A stretch of 8,923 nucleotides of DNA from assembly GCA_900552225.1 (NCBI GenBank), contig URYX01000064.1, positions 1 through 8,923 of the forward strand, in the 5' to 3' direction. Shown here piece by piece: positions 1 to 6,110 of this stretch (the first letter of the stretch is position 1; every line of letters begins with the position of its first letter). The position numbers were made by a program, and so were the translations under genes. The notes below the pieces were generated by a model that saw nothing but the letters and a program-made list of their open reading frames with translations, made no database searches and was not told the origin of the DNA. The stretch is from an uncultured Oscillospiraceae bacterium. GTDB taxonomy: Bacteria > Bacillota > Clostridia > Oscillospirales > Acutalibacteraceae.

Positions 1-720
1 ATCTTCGATGCCAAGCTGTATACCTATGGGGCAGTCAAGCCGATCAGCGCGCTCGAAAATCTGGCGGCCACCACGCTGCGGAATATCGTCGGCGGCCTGA
101 ACCTCGACGACACGCTGACCTCACGGGACAACATCAATGTCGAAATGACCAACCTGCTGGATGTGGCCACCGATAAATGGGGCATCAAGGTGAACCGCGT
201 CGAGCTGAAAAACATTATTCCGCCGCGCGAGATCCAGAACGCCATGGAGAAGCAGATGAAGGCCGAGCGCGACCGCCGGGAAACCCTGCTGCAGGCGGAG
301 GGGCACAAGGCGGCCGCCATTACGCGCGCCGAGGGCGACAAGCAGGCCATGATTCTTGCGGCCGAGGGTGAGCGGGATGCGCGGATTGCCCGTGCCGAAG
401 GCGAGGCCCGTGCGATTTTCCTGGCCAAGAAGGCGGAGGCCGACGGTCTGCGTGCGCTGCGGGAGGCGGGGGCGGATGCCGCCGTGCTGGAGCTGAGGAA
501 GTATGAGGCGCTGGTGAAGATGTGCGACGGCAAGGCTGCCAAGATCATCATCCCGACCGACGCGGTCAGTGCCGTGTCCCGCGACGTGCTGTTTTCCGAG
601 GTGACGGGACTGGGGAATGCCACTGTGTCCGCCGAGGAGCCTCCGGCTCCCGCGCCTGCGGATCCCTGCTGCGATGAGGAGGACTATGAGGAGGAGCGGG
701 AAAACGACACCCGCGCCTGA
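1..720 (+). CDS. SPFH/stomatin-family membrane scaffold protein (5' end missing)
   Basis: The reading frame is open from base 1 to a TGA at 718-720, giving 239 residues of a protein whose start lies left of the window. The visible part begins inside the SPFH (band 7) domain: a segment rich in stomatin/QmcA-like features runs through about residue 78, including the typical IIPPREIQNAMEKQMKAER stretch around residues 70-88. A long charged helix follows, with four consecutive 11-residue units each starting A-E-G (residues 99-142), then a small C-terminal domain. It ends in a Pro/Ala linker and an acidic tail with adjacent cysteines at fragment residues 223-224. Family members form oligomeric membrane-anchored rings, often next to an NfeD-type or FtsH-type partner; no partner is visible here because the upstream side is cut off. 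Family assignment is secure; the exact function is not known. The gene ends 28 nt before a strong hairpin. Confidence 0.9.
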   Translation: MFDAKLYTYGAVKPISALENLAATTLRNIVGGLNLDDTLTSRDNINVEMTNLLDVATDKWGIKVNRVELKNIIPPREIQNAMEKQMKAERDRRETLLQAEGHKAAAITRAEGDKQAMILAAEGERDARIARAEGEARAIFLAKKAEADGLRALREAGADAAVLELRKYEALVKMCDGKAAKIIIPTDAVSAVSRDVLFSEVTGLGNATVSAEEPPAPAPADPCCDEEDYEEERENDTRA

Positions 721-748
721 ACAGCCTGAACAGAGAGATATGACGAAA

Positions 749-788
749 AAAGCCCGGCACGGCGCTCAAAAGCGCTGTGCCGGGCTTT
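749..788. terminator. Bidirectional rho-independent terminator between convergent genes
   Basis: Two 18-nt arms (749-766 and 771-788) pair around a CAAA loop, with a single G-U wobble when read on the + strand (an A-C mismatch on the minus strand). Read on the minus strand the stem is followed by a run of six T (complement of 746-751), which makes a textbook terminator for the PHP gene ending at 890. Read on the + strand the stem ends in TTT followed by CAGG, a weaker tail, so it probably also stops or protects the SPFH transcript ending at 720. Confidence 0.88.
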
Positions 789-889
789 CAGGCTGCCCGA
801 AAAACCGCAGGTCACCGAAGAAATCCCGGGGCAGCCGCCGATAAAACGGGCCGGGAGCTCCATACTATACAGACAGGGGATATCCGCGG

Positions 890-1693
890 TCAGTCGGTGA
901 GCCGCACCGGCTCCGGGCGGCCGTCGATATAGCGCGTCACATAACGGAAGCCCGCGGTGACGGCAAGCGCGGCGGCGGTATCCAGTCCGGCTCCGACATC
1001 CTCGGGACGGTGGGCGTCCGACCCGAAGGTAATCAGCTCCCCGTGCAGCTCCCGGTAGCGGCGGATCAGCGGCAGATCCGGCTGTGTCAGCCGGATGGCC
1101 TTGCGCAGGCCCGAGGTGTTGATTTCGAGTGCCCTGCCGTTCTCGATCAGGGTACGGAAAATGGCGTCGATGAGATCCGCCCAGCGGGCGTAGGAGGCGG
1201 GAGCCTGTGCCGCCGGAATATACCGGAACGGATAGGTCAGGTGGGCCAGCGCATGAAAGTGGTTCCACTGTGCCAGCCGCAGCTCCTGCTCAAAGTATTC
1301 GTCCAGCAGGGGCAGAACCTCCAGCTTGCCGTAGTCCAGCAGGCAGAAATCGGGCAGTGTGCCGATCTGGTGCTGAGAAGCCAGCACAAAGTCGTAGGAA
1401 TGCTGCTCCAGCTGGCGCTCCGCCAGCTCCCGGTCAAAGAGCGGGGAGCCGAGCTCGATCCCGCGTGCCACATACAGCGTTCCCTCCCATTTTTGCCGCA
1501 CGAGCTCCGCGGAGGCATAGGCGCGGGCGGAACGGGAGGCGTAGGAATCCCGGGCGTAATCGACTGCCTCCCAGTGGTCGGTCAGTGCGATATGGGTGAG
1601 CCCGCGGCGGACGGCGGTCCGGGCCATAACGGCGGCGGAGGCATGGCCGTCCGGCGAGCTGTCGGTATGCAGATGATAGTCCGGATAAATCAT
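890..1693 (-). CDS. hisJ: PHP-domain phosphoesterase, histidinol-phosphatase HisJ/HisK family
   Basis: The 267-residue protein carries the PHP-family metal-binding motifs in order: H7-x-H9 at the N-terminus, T-D39-H40, E80 in GIELG, H108 in ASQHQ, H151 in ALAHL, and D226-x-H228 in FGSDAH. These form the trinuclear metal site of PHP phosphoesterases. The length matches the HisJ/HisK group, whose characterised members hydrolyse L-histidinol phosphate to L-histidinol (EC 3.1.3.15) in the cytoplasm. No other histidine biosynthesis gene is nearby, so the substrate is inferred; related PHP proteins act on other small phosphate esters. I chose the ATG at 1693. A GTG at 1705 is in frame but overlaps the AAGGAG ribosome binding site (1705-1710), so it is an unlikely start. 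The ATG lies 11 nt from that site. The gene is monocistronic, divergent from the ATPase operon, and ends about 100 nt before the shared terminator. Confidence 0.88.
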   Translation of the reverse strand: MIYPDYHLHTDSSPDGHASAAVMARTAVRRGLTHIALTDHWEAVDYARDSYASRSARAYASAELVRQKWEGTLYVARGIELGSPLFDRELAERQLEQHSYDFVLASQHQIGTLPDFCLLDYGKLEVLPLLDEYFEQELRLAQWNHFHALAHLTYPFRYIPAAQAPASYARWADLIDAIFRTLIENGRALEINTSGLRKAIRLTQPDLPLIRRYRELHGELITFGSDAHRPEDVGAGLDTAAALAVTAGFRYVTRYIDGRPEPVRLTD

Positions 1694-1704
1694 AAGCCGT
1701 GTCA

Positions 1705-1710
1705 CTCCTT
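1705..1710 (-). promoter_or_regulatory. Ribosome binding site deciding the PHP gene start
   Basis: On the minus strand AAGGAG occupies 1710-1705 and its last G is the first base of the in-frame GTG at 1705-1703. That GTG therefore cannot be served by this site. The next in-frame start, ATG at 1693-1691, is 11 nt downstream, which is slightly long but workable. Confidence 0.7.
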
Positions 1711-1772
1711 ACGGCCGGAGCCGCCGTGCAGGCGCAGGAAAAGTCCGGGCCGGCCGCTCACGGAACGCCCCT

Positions 1773-1778
1773 ATTATA
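1773..1778 (-). promoter_or_regulatory. Candidate -10 box for the PHP gene
   Basis: A perfect TATAAT lies on the minus strand at 1778-1773, about 80 nt upstream of the chosen start. A convincing -35 box at 16-18 nt spacing is absent: the best TTG-like match, TTGCCC (1797-1792), sits only 13 nt away. The -10 hexamer stands out in a GC-rich background, so a promoter here is likely but possibly activator-dependent or weak. Confidence 0.5.
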
Positions 1779-1814
1779 CAACGGATTTCCCGGGCAATGC
1801 GTTTCCGTTTCGGT

Positions 1815-1845
1815 CGAATTTTTGTTCCGTAACGGCGGAAATTCG
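1815..1845. repeat. Inverted repeat, 7-bp arms CGAATTT/AAATTCG
   Basis: CGAATTT at 1815-1821 is perfectly complementary to AAATTCG at 1839-1845. An inner CCG (1827-1829) can pair with CGG (1836-1838). The arms are centred 24 bp apart, roughly two helical turns, which would suit a dimeric DNA-binding protein. Its function is unknown. Confidence 0.5.
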
Positions 1846-1880
1846 CTGCGGCGGGCGGCGCGGTCCCCGCACGCCGCAGC
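1845..1880. repeat. GC-rich inverted repeat / stem-loop, 9-bp perfect arms
   Basis: GCTGCGGCG (1845-1853) pairs perfectly with CGCCGCAGC (1872-1880), and an inner GCGG (1860-1863) can pair with CCGC (1867-1870). No T-run follows on either strand, so it does not look like an intrinsic terminator. Confidence 0.55.
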
Positions 1881-1895
1881 TGTGGAAAATGGCGC

Positions 1896-1926
1896 GGCAC
1901 CTGACTTTATACGGACTGGGGGTGCC
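1896..1926. repeat. Inverted repeat GGCACC/GGTGCC
   Basis: GGCACC (1896-1901) and GGTGCC (1921-1926) form 6-bp perfect arms around a 19-nt AT-richer loop. It lies directly upstream of the operon promoter. It is short enough that chance cannot be ruled out in GC-rich DNA. Confidence 0.35.
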
Positions 1927-1959
1927 CCGCTTCGGAGAAAATCACCGCAAAAATGCCTC

Positions 1960-1987
1960 TTGTCTTTTCCGGAGAAAATGCTATAAT
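1960..1987 (+). promoter_or_regulatory. Extended -10 promoter of the V-ATPase operon
   Basis: TTGTCT (1960-1965, four of six matches to the -35 consensus) is followed after 16 nt by a perfect TATAAT (1982-1987). TG at 1979-1980 gives the extended TGnTATAAT form. Transcription should start near 1993-1995, leaving a leader of about 30 nt before the first gene. This is the clearest sigma-A-type promoter in the window and probably drives the whole operon. Confidence 0.8.
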
Positions 1988-2006
1988 AAGGGGACGACTT
2001 GAAGGG

Positions 2007-2012
2007 AAGGAG
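2007..2012 (+). promoter_or_regulatory. Ribosome binding site deciding the first operon gene's start
   Basis: AAGGAG at 2007-2012 is only 1 nt from the ATG at 2014 but 10 nt from the ATG at 2023. The upstream TTG at 1999 precedes the site altogether. The 2023 ATG is therefore preferred. Confidence 0.65.
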
Positions 2013-2022
2013 CATGCTCTTT

Positions 2023-2340
2023 ATGCCGATGCAGAATCTGATCGAACAGATTGTGGAAATGGATACCCGGGCGCAGAAGATCACCGAAGCCGCCATGCGG
2101 GAAAAGCTGACGGCGGAGCAGGAAATTGCCGCCCAGACGGAGGAGCTGCGCCGGAGCTATCTGAAGCAATCGCGCCGCCGGCTGCAGATGATGAACGAAA
2201 ACGAGCGCACGATTATGGAACAGCGCTGGAAGCGGCGCAGAAATCAATATGCCGCCGAGCAGCAGCGGCTGGAAAAGGTGTTTTCCGCCTCCAGGGAGCA
2301 GTGGATCCGGGAGGCTGTGGACCGGATCCTGCAGGCGTAA
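2023..2340 (+). CDS. Probable V-type ATPase peripheral-stalk subunit (G/H type, NtpF-like)
   Basis: This is a 105-residue, highly charged, almost entirely helical protein, rich in Glu, Arg, Gln and Lys with no membrane segment, typical of a long coiled coil. In V/A-type ATPases the small stalk subunit (called G, H or NtpF) has about this length, pairs with subunit E to form the peripheral stalk, and is often the first gene of the operon, as here. Its C-terminal half is strongly basic (an RRRLQ segment and a KRRRN segment). It ends with a VDRIL motif resembling the ends of other stalk subunits. Identification rests on size, coiled-coil character and position rather than on a diagnostic motif. 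The start at 2023 is set by ribosome binding site spacing; 2014 and 2029 are alternatives. The gene is 15 nt upstream of subunit C. Confidence 0.72.
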   Translation: MPMQNLIEQIVEMDTRAQKITEAAMREKLTAEQEIAAQTEELRRSYLKQSRRRLQMMNENERTIMEQRWKRRRNQYAAEQQRLEKVFSASREQWIREAVDRILQA

Positions 2341-2355
2341 GAAAGGCGGAGCATC

Positions 2356-3375
2356 ATGGGAGCAGCGTCCAATGTAATCTTCGGGAAAGCGCGCGCCATG
2401 TACGGGCGCCGCGTGCGCCCGGAACAGCTGGAGGCTCTGCTGGCCTGCCGGAGCGTACCCGACATTGCGGGCTATCTGAAGCAGAATACCGCCTATGCCT
2501 CCGTGCTGCGGGATGCGGACGAGCGGCAGCTGCACCGTGGCCGCCTGGAGCAGCTGCTGCGGCGGAAGCAGACGGAGGAGGTGCTGTCACTTTGCCGGTA
2601 CGAGAGTTCTATCGGCCGTGCGCTGTCCCGCTTTCTGGAGCAGCGCATCGAAACGGAGTGGCTGACGCGGTATCTGTACCTGCTGAGCGAGGGAACGGCC
2701 GCCGATTTTTATTGGAAGGATCCGCCGCTTCTGCCGGTGCGGACCCGCATCTGCGCCGCGGAGCTGATTCGCGTGACGCGGTTTGACGAGGTGGCGGAGC
2801 TGCTGCGCGACACCCCCTACGGGCGGGTGCTGCGCATGAAGGCACCGGAGGGGACCGTGCCGGTGGCTGCAGCCGTGAATGCGCTGCATACCCGCCTGCG
2901 TGAGGAGCTGCATGCGGTGATTGAGCATACGCACGGGACGGAGCGGGAGGAGCTGCGCAGTCTGTGCGGCGGACGGGACGATACGGAAAATGCCGTGCGG
3001 CTGTACCGGATTCTCAGCCGCTTCCCCGAGGAGCGGGCCTTTGCATCCCTGCTGCCGCCGGGCGGCACGCTGCGTCCCCGGGAGCAGCAGGCCCTGCGTG
3101 CGGCACAGACACCGGAGGAGGTCGTGCGGATTTTTCTCCGGTCGGAGACGGCCCGGCGGATTCCCGAGCGGGAACGGCCGAACGTCGGGGACTGGGAGCT
3201 GTGGCAGACCTTTGAGACCGCGGCGCGGCTCATACGGTTTTCGCAGCATCCGACGGTGGTGCTGATGGCCTACGATACGTTGATGGAAATTGAACGGAAC
3301 AACCTCGTCCGTCTGATCGAGGGTGTGCGTTACGGCATGACGGCGGAGCAGATCCGCCCGATGCTGGTGGTCTGA
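2356..3375 (+). CDS. ntpC: V-type ATPase subunit C (d / AC39 family)
   Basis: This 339-residue protein belongs to the AC39/Vma6 family, close to the usual 330-350 residues. It caps the rotor ring of K subunits and acts as the socket for the central stalk (D-F), linking ATP turnover to ring rotation. The N-terminal SNVIFGKARAMYGRRVRPEQ segment, the repeated three-part helical architecture and the T-P-Y-G turn in the LLRDTPYGRVLR segment are typical. The protein is soluble with no membrane segment. GGAG at 2348-2351 lies 4 nt before the ATG. The gene is 15 nt after the small stalk gene and 31 nt before subunit I. Its place before I, rather than after E, differs from the commonest bacterial order. 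Confidence 0.88.
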   Translation: MGAASNVIFGKARAMYGRRVRPEQLEALLACRSVPDIAGYLKQNTAYASVLRDADERQLHRGRLEQLLRRKQTEEVLSLCRYESSIGRALSRFLEQRIETEWLTRYLYLLSEGTAADFYWKDPPLLPVRTRICAAELIRVTRFDEVAELLRDTPYGRVLRMKAPEGTVPVAAAVNALHTRLREELHAVIEHTHGTEREELRSLCGGRDDTENAVRLYRILSRFPEERAFASLLPPGGTLRPREQQALRAAQTPEEVVRIFLRSETARRIPERERPNVGDWELWQTFETAARLIRFSQHPTVVLMAYDTLMEIERNNLVRLIEGVRYGMTAEQIRPMLVV

Positions 3376-3406
3376 CGGAGAATTCCGAGAAAGAGGTGAG
3401 CCAAAC

Positions 3407-5335
3407 GTGGCAGTAGCGGGAATGCGATTGCTTCATATCGGCGGCAAGCCGGAACAGCTGGATGCGGTGCTGCGTATCTGCGGTGACGGCGGCGTATTTC
3501 AGCCGGAGGATGCCCGCACCTTCTTTTCCGACCCGTCCGGGTTTCTGACGGTGCGGGAGGACAATCCCTATACGGAGCCGATGACACAGCTGAAAAACAC
3601 GGTGACGCAGCTCGGCGGACAGGTGCTCCCGATTGCGGTCGGGGAGACGGAGGACGAGGAGCTGTTCCGGTATGTGGAGGAGCTGCACGAAAAGGCGGAG
3701 GCGCTGCTGACGCAGGCCTCCGGGCTGCGGGAGAGGATCGGGGAGCTCGAACAGTCGGCGGAGCAGTTTTCCCACTTCCGGGGACTGTCGATCAGCCTGG
3801 ATCGGGTGCTGACCTGCCGCAATGTCAAGGTGAGGTTCGGGCGGCTCCCGCGGGAGAGCTATGAAAAGTTGGAGCATTACAACAATAACCCGTATGTGCT
3901 GTTCTTCCCGGCGGAGGAGGAGCCGCGGTACCTGTGGGGTATGTATTTCTGCCCGCCGAACGAGAGTGAGACGGTAGACCGGGTCTTTTCCGGGCTGTAT
4001 TTTGAACGGATGCGGATTCCCGATGCGGTGGGGACGCCGGAGGAGATTGTCGCCTCGCTGCACCGTCAGATACAGGAGGCACGCACCTCTCTGACGCAGA
4101 CGGAGCAGGAGATGCAGGCGCTCTGGAATGCCGAGCGGGAGGAAGCCACCCGGGTGTGGAGCGCGCTGCGGGAGAAGGAATACTTCTTCGGGCTGCGACG
4201 GTATGCCGCCCGGACGCAGACGCAGTTTTTGCTGGTGGGCTGGGTCCCCGCGCGCAAGGCCCGGGAGCTCTGCGGCCGGCTGCAGGAGGTCGGGGAGCTG
4301 GAGGTTTCGTATGAGCATCCCGAGCGGGATACGCATCATACGCCGCCCGTGCTGCTGCGCAACCTGCGGCTGTTCCGGCCGTTTGAGTTTTTCGTGGATC
4401 TGTACGGCCTGCCGAACTACCGGGAGATGGATCCGACCGCGTTTGTGGCCGTGACCTATACCCTGCTGTTCGGTATGATGTTCGGAGACGTCGGACAGGG
4501 GCTGTGCGTGGCGCTGGTCGGGGCCTGGATGTGGCACCGCCGCCGGATGGCCATCGGCCGGATTTTGATTCCCTGCGGCATATCGGCCTCGGTATTCGGC
4601 CTGGTGTTCGGCTCGGTATTCGGCAACGAGACCTGCCTGAATCCGCTGTATAAAGCACTGTTCGGGTGGGAGGATAAGCCGATTCATGTGCTGCAGGGGC
4701 AGACAACGGTGACCGTCATTCTGCTGTCGGTGGTGCTCGGACTGGTGCTGACGGTGATTACCATGCTGCTGAATGTGTACTCCAGCCTGCGGCGCAGAGA
4801 CTTTGAAAGTGGCCTGTTCGGGACGAGCGGGCTAGCCGGCCTGGTATTTTATACCTCTCTGTGCGGCGGTGCGGCGGCCATGCTGCTTTTCGGTCAGCAC
4901 CCGTTTACGGTGCCGTATGTGCTGCTTCTGATTGTGCTGCCGCTTGTGTGCATCTTCCTGCGGGAGCCGCTCGGGCGGCTGTGTGCCCGCGATCCGGATT
5001 GGAAACCGGAAAAATGGGGCGATTTTATCGTCCAGAACCTGTTTGAAATGCTGGAGGTCATGCTGTCCTATCTGTCCAACACCATGTCGTTTTTGCGGGT
5101 CGGTGCGTTTGTGCTGATTCACGCCGGCATGATGATGGCCGTGGAGGTGATGGCCGAGCTGACCGGCGGTGCGGCGGCCGTTGTGATTCAGGTGGCCGGC
5201 AACGTGCTGGTCATGGTGATGGAGGCGCTGCTCGTGGCCATTCAGGTGATGCGTTTGGAATTTTACGAGATGTTCAGCCGGTATTATCAGGGCGACGGAC
5301 GGCCGTTTCAGCCGCTGCGCCTCGATACGAAATAA
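3407..5335 (+). CDS. ntpI: V-type ATPase subunit I (a-subunit, membrane stator)
   Basis: This 642-residue protein is the static membrane subunit that forms the ion half-channels against the K ring. Residues 1-340 are the cytoplasmic arm with two coiled-coil stretches (about 80-125 and 212-258) that reach the peripheral stalks. The membrane domain starts at about 345 with a conserved-looking NYREMDPTAF entry and LLFGMMFGDVGQG, then has roughly seven or eight hydrophobic helices. Two arginines sit where the family carries its essential channel pair: R564 in MSFLRVG and R616 in QVMRLEFYEMF, corresponding by position to yeast Vph1 R735 and R799. The ending RYYQGDGRPFQPL is characteristic. The start is GTG, with GAGGTGA (3393-3399) 7 nt upstream; an in-frame ATG at 3422 is a less favoured alternative. 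It works with subunit K, which follows after 15 nt. Confidence 0.95.
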   Translation: MAVAGMRLLHIGGKPEQLDAVLRICGDGGVFQPEDARTFFSDPSGFLTVREDNPYTEPMTQLKNTVTQLGGQVLPIAVGETEDEELFRYVEELHEKAEALLTQASGLRERIGELEQSAEQFSHFRGLSISLDRVLTCRNVKVRFGRLPRESYEKLEHYNNNPYVLFFPAEEEPRYLWGMYFCPPNESETVDRVFSGLYFERMRIPDAVGTPEEIVASLHRQIQEARTSLTQTEQEMQALWNAEREEATRVWSALREKEYFFGLRRYAARTQTQFLLVGWVPARKARELCGRLQEVGELEVSYEHPERDTHHTPPVLLRNLRLFRPFEFFVDLYGLPNYREMDPTAFVAVTYTLLFGMMFGDVGQGLCVALVGAWMWHRRRMAIGRILIPCGISASVFGLVFGSVFGNETCLNPLYKALFGWEDKPIHVLQGQTTVTVILLSVVLGLVLTVITMLLNVYSSLRRRDFESGLFGTSGLAGLVFYTSLCGGAAAMLLFGQHPFTVPYVLLLIVLPLVCIFLREPLGRLCARDPDWKPEKWGDFIVQNLFEMLEVMLSYLSNTMSFLRVGAFVLIHAGMMMAVEVMAELTGGAAAVVIQVAGNVLVMVMEALLVAIQVMRLEFYEMFSRYYQGDGRPFQPLRLDTK

Positions 5336-5342
5336 AAGGAGG
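5336..5342 (+). promoter_or_regulatory. Strong ribosome binding site of subunit K
   Basis: AAGGAGG at 5336-5342 follows the subunit I stop codon directly. It is 2 nt from an in-frame ATG at 5345 and 8 nt from the ATG at 5351, so the latter is the start. It is the best ribosome binding site in the operon, which fits the need for many K copies per complex. Confidence 0.85.
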
Positions 5343-5350
5343 AAATGACA

Positions 5351-5803
5351 ATGTGGTGGATGATTCTGATTCCGGTTTTGCTGCTGGCGGCTTCGGCGGG
5401 GCTCAGCGTATGGATGGTACGGCGCGGCTGCGGCGTGCGTAAGACGATGAAGATACACATGGCCTCGCTCCTCGTGATTGCGGCGGTGGTCTGCCTGCTG
5501 CCGCTGACGGCTGCGGCGGATACGGCGGCCGCGCCCGCCGTGTCGGAAAAGGCGCAGACGGATACGGAGGCGGCGGAAACGGATACGGAAGCCGCGAGCG
5601 GTATGAAATATATCGGAGCGGCTCTGGCCGTCGGACTGGCCGCCATCGGCGGCGGTATCGCGGTAGCGGCCGGTGCACCGGCCGCCATCGGCGCCACGGC
5701 GGAGGACCCGAAGTCCTTCGGTAAATCCATTATCTTTGTGGCGCTCGGTGAAGGCTTCGGTCTGTACGGCCTGCTGATTGCCATTCTGTGCCTGGTAATG
5801 TGA
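5351..5803 (+). CDS. ntpK: V-type ATPase subunit K (c-ring proteolipid) with long N-terminal extension
   Basis: This is the 150-residue rotor-ring subunit. The c-subunit proper is residues 86-150: a Gly/Ala-rich helix (about 86-113), a polar cytoplasmic loop containing E118-D119-P120, and a second helix with the ion-carrying E134 in LGEGFGLYG. In front lies an 85-residue extension with three parts: a membrane segment (1-23) followed by a basic patch (24-34), a second hydrophobic segment (38-56) ending in A-A-A, and an acidic Thr/Ala/Glu linker (57-84). The second segment resembles a signal peptide with a possible cleavage site after A56. The topology is consistent: the linker would be outside, and both ends of the hairpin outside, as in other c-subunits. 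No glutamine is present in the first ring helix, so the usual Na+-site Gln is missing; proton use is possible but unproven. The ring domain has one hairpin, not the fused double hairpin of Enterococcus NtpK. Confidence 0.92.
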   Translation: MWWMILIPVLLLAASAGLSVWMVRRGCGVRKTMKIHMASLLVIAAVVCLLPLTAAADTAAAPAVSEKAQTDTEAAETDTEAASGMKYIGAALAVGLAAIGGGIAVAAGAPAAIGATAEDPKSFGKSIIFVALGEGFGLYGLLIAILCLVM

Positions 5804-5804
5804 T

Positions 5805-6110
5805 ATGCGCTTTTATCTGATCAGCGACAACGTGGATACCCAGATCGGGCTGCGCCTGAGCGGCATTGAGGGCGAGGTCGTGCACACGGCGGAGGAGACG
5901 GAGGCCGCGCTGGAGCGTGCCTTTGCCATGCCGGATGTGGCGGTGGTCATGATTACGGTCAAGCTGAGTACGCTGTGCCGGACCCGGGTGGATGCGCTGC
6001 GGCTGCGCTGTCCGCAGCCGCTGATTGTGGAAATCCCCGACCGTCACGGAGGACGGGGCCGGGAGGATATTCTGCGCTACGTGCGCGAGGCGATCGGGCT
6101 GAAGGCCTGA
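5805..6110 (+). CDS. ntpG: V-type ATPase subunit F (central stalk)
   Basis: This 101-residue soluble protein matches the V-type F subunit (NtpG in Enterococcus naming), which binds subunit D in the central rotor stalk and helps control rotation. Family features are an N-terminal beta strand, an RLSGIEGEVVH segment around residues 17-27, a VVMITVKLS strand near 47-55 (family members usually have I-T-E here), and a PLIVEIPD strand near 72-79. The length is normal. The ATG is separated from the subunit K stop codon by one base and has no good ribosome binding site of its own, so its translation probably depends on ribosomes finishing K. That may keep F output below K output, in line with one F per complex. 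Subunit E follows after 35 nt. Confidence 0.87.
   Translation: MRFYLISDNVDTQIGLRLSGIEGEVVHTAEETEAALERAFAMPDVAVVMITVKLSTLCRTRVDALRLRCPQPLIVEIPDRHGGRGREDILRYVREAIGLKA

Larger units (their letters stand above)
1694..2022. other. Divergent intergenic control region (329 nt, no gene)
   Basis: The stretch separates the divergent PHP gene and the ATPase operon. It holds a -10 box for the minus strand (1773-1778) and an extended -10 promoter for the + strand (1960-1987). It also holds three inverted repeats in a row (1815-1845, 1845-1880, 1896-1926) and a 10-bp direct repeat (1933-1942 and 1970-1979). I see no credible coding sequence inside; the open frames crossing it lack ribosome binding sites and have no recognisable protein features. 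Confidence 0.7.

Noticed and set aside
791..836. Second hairpin after the terminator (GGCTGCCC with GGGCAGCC)
   Set aside because: The 8-bp arms are 30 nt apart with no T-run, so it is too weak to call alongside the strong terminator at 749-788.
1010..2002. A 330-codon + strand open frame crossing the PHP gene and the control region
   Set aside because: It is antisense to the PHP gene, which has complete metal-binding motifs, and it runs through the operon promoter. No family features are seen in its translation.
1953..2786. A 277-codon + strand open frame overlapping the small stalk gene and subunit C in another frame
   Set aside because: It begins upstream of the -10 box and its translation is low-complexity Gly/Ala/Arg, the usual out-of-frame product of GC-rich genes.
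3230..4687. A 485-codon open frame on the minus strand opposite subunits C and I
   Set aside because: Same pattern: antisense shadow of conserved genes, Pro/Arg/Gln/His-rich with no domain signal.
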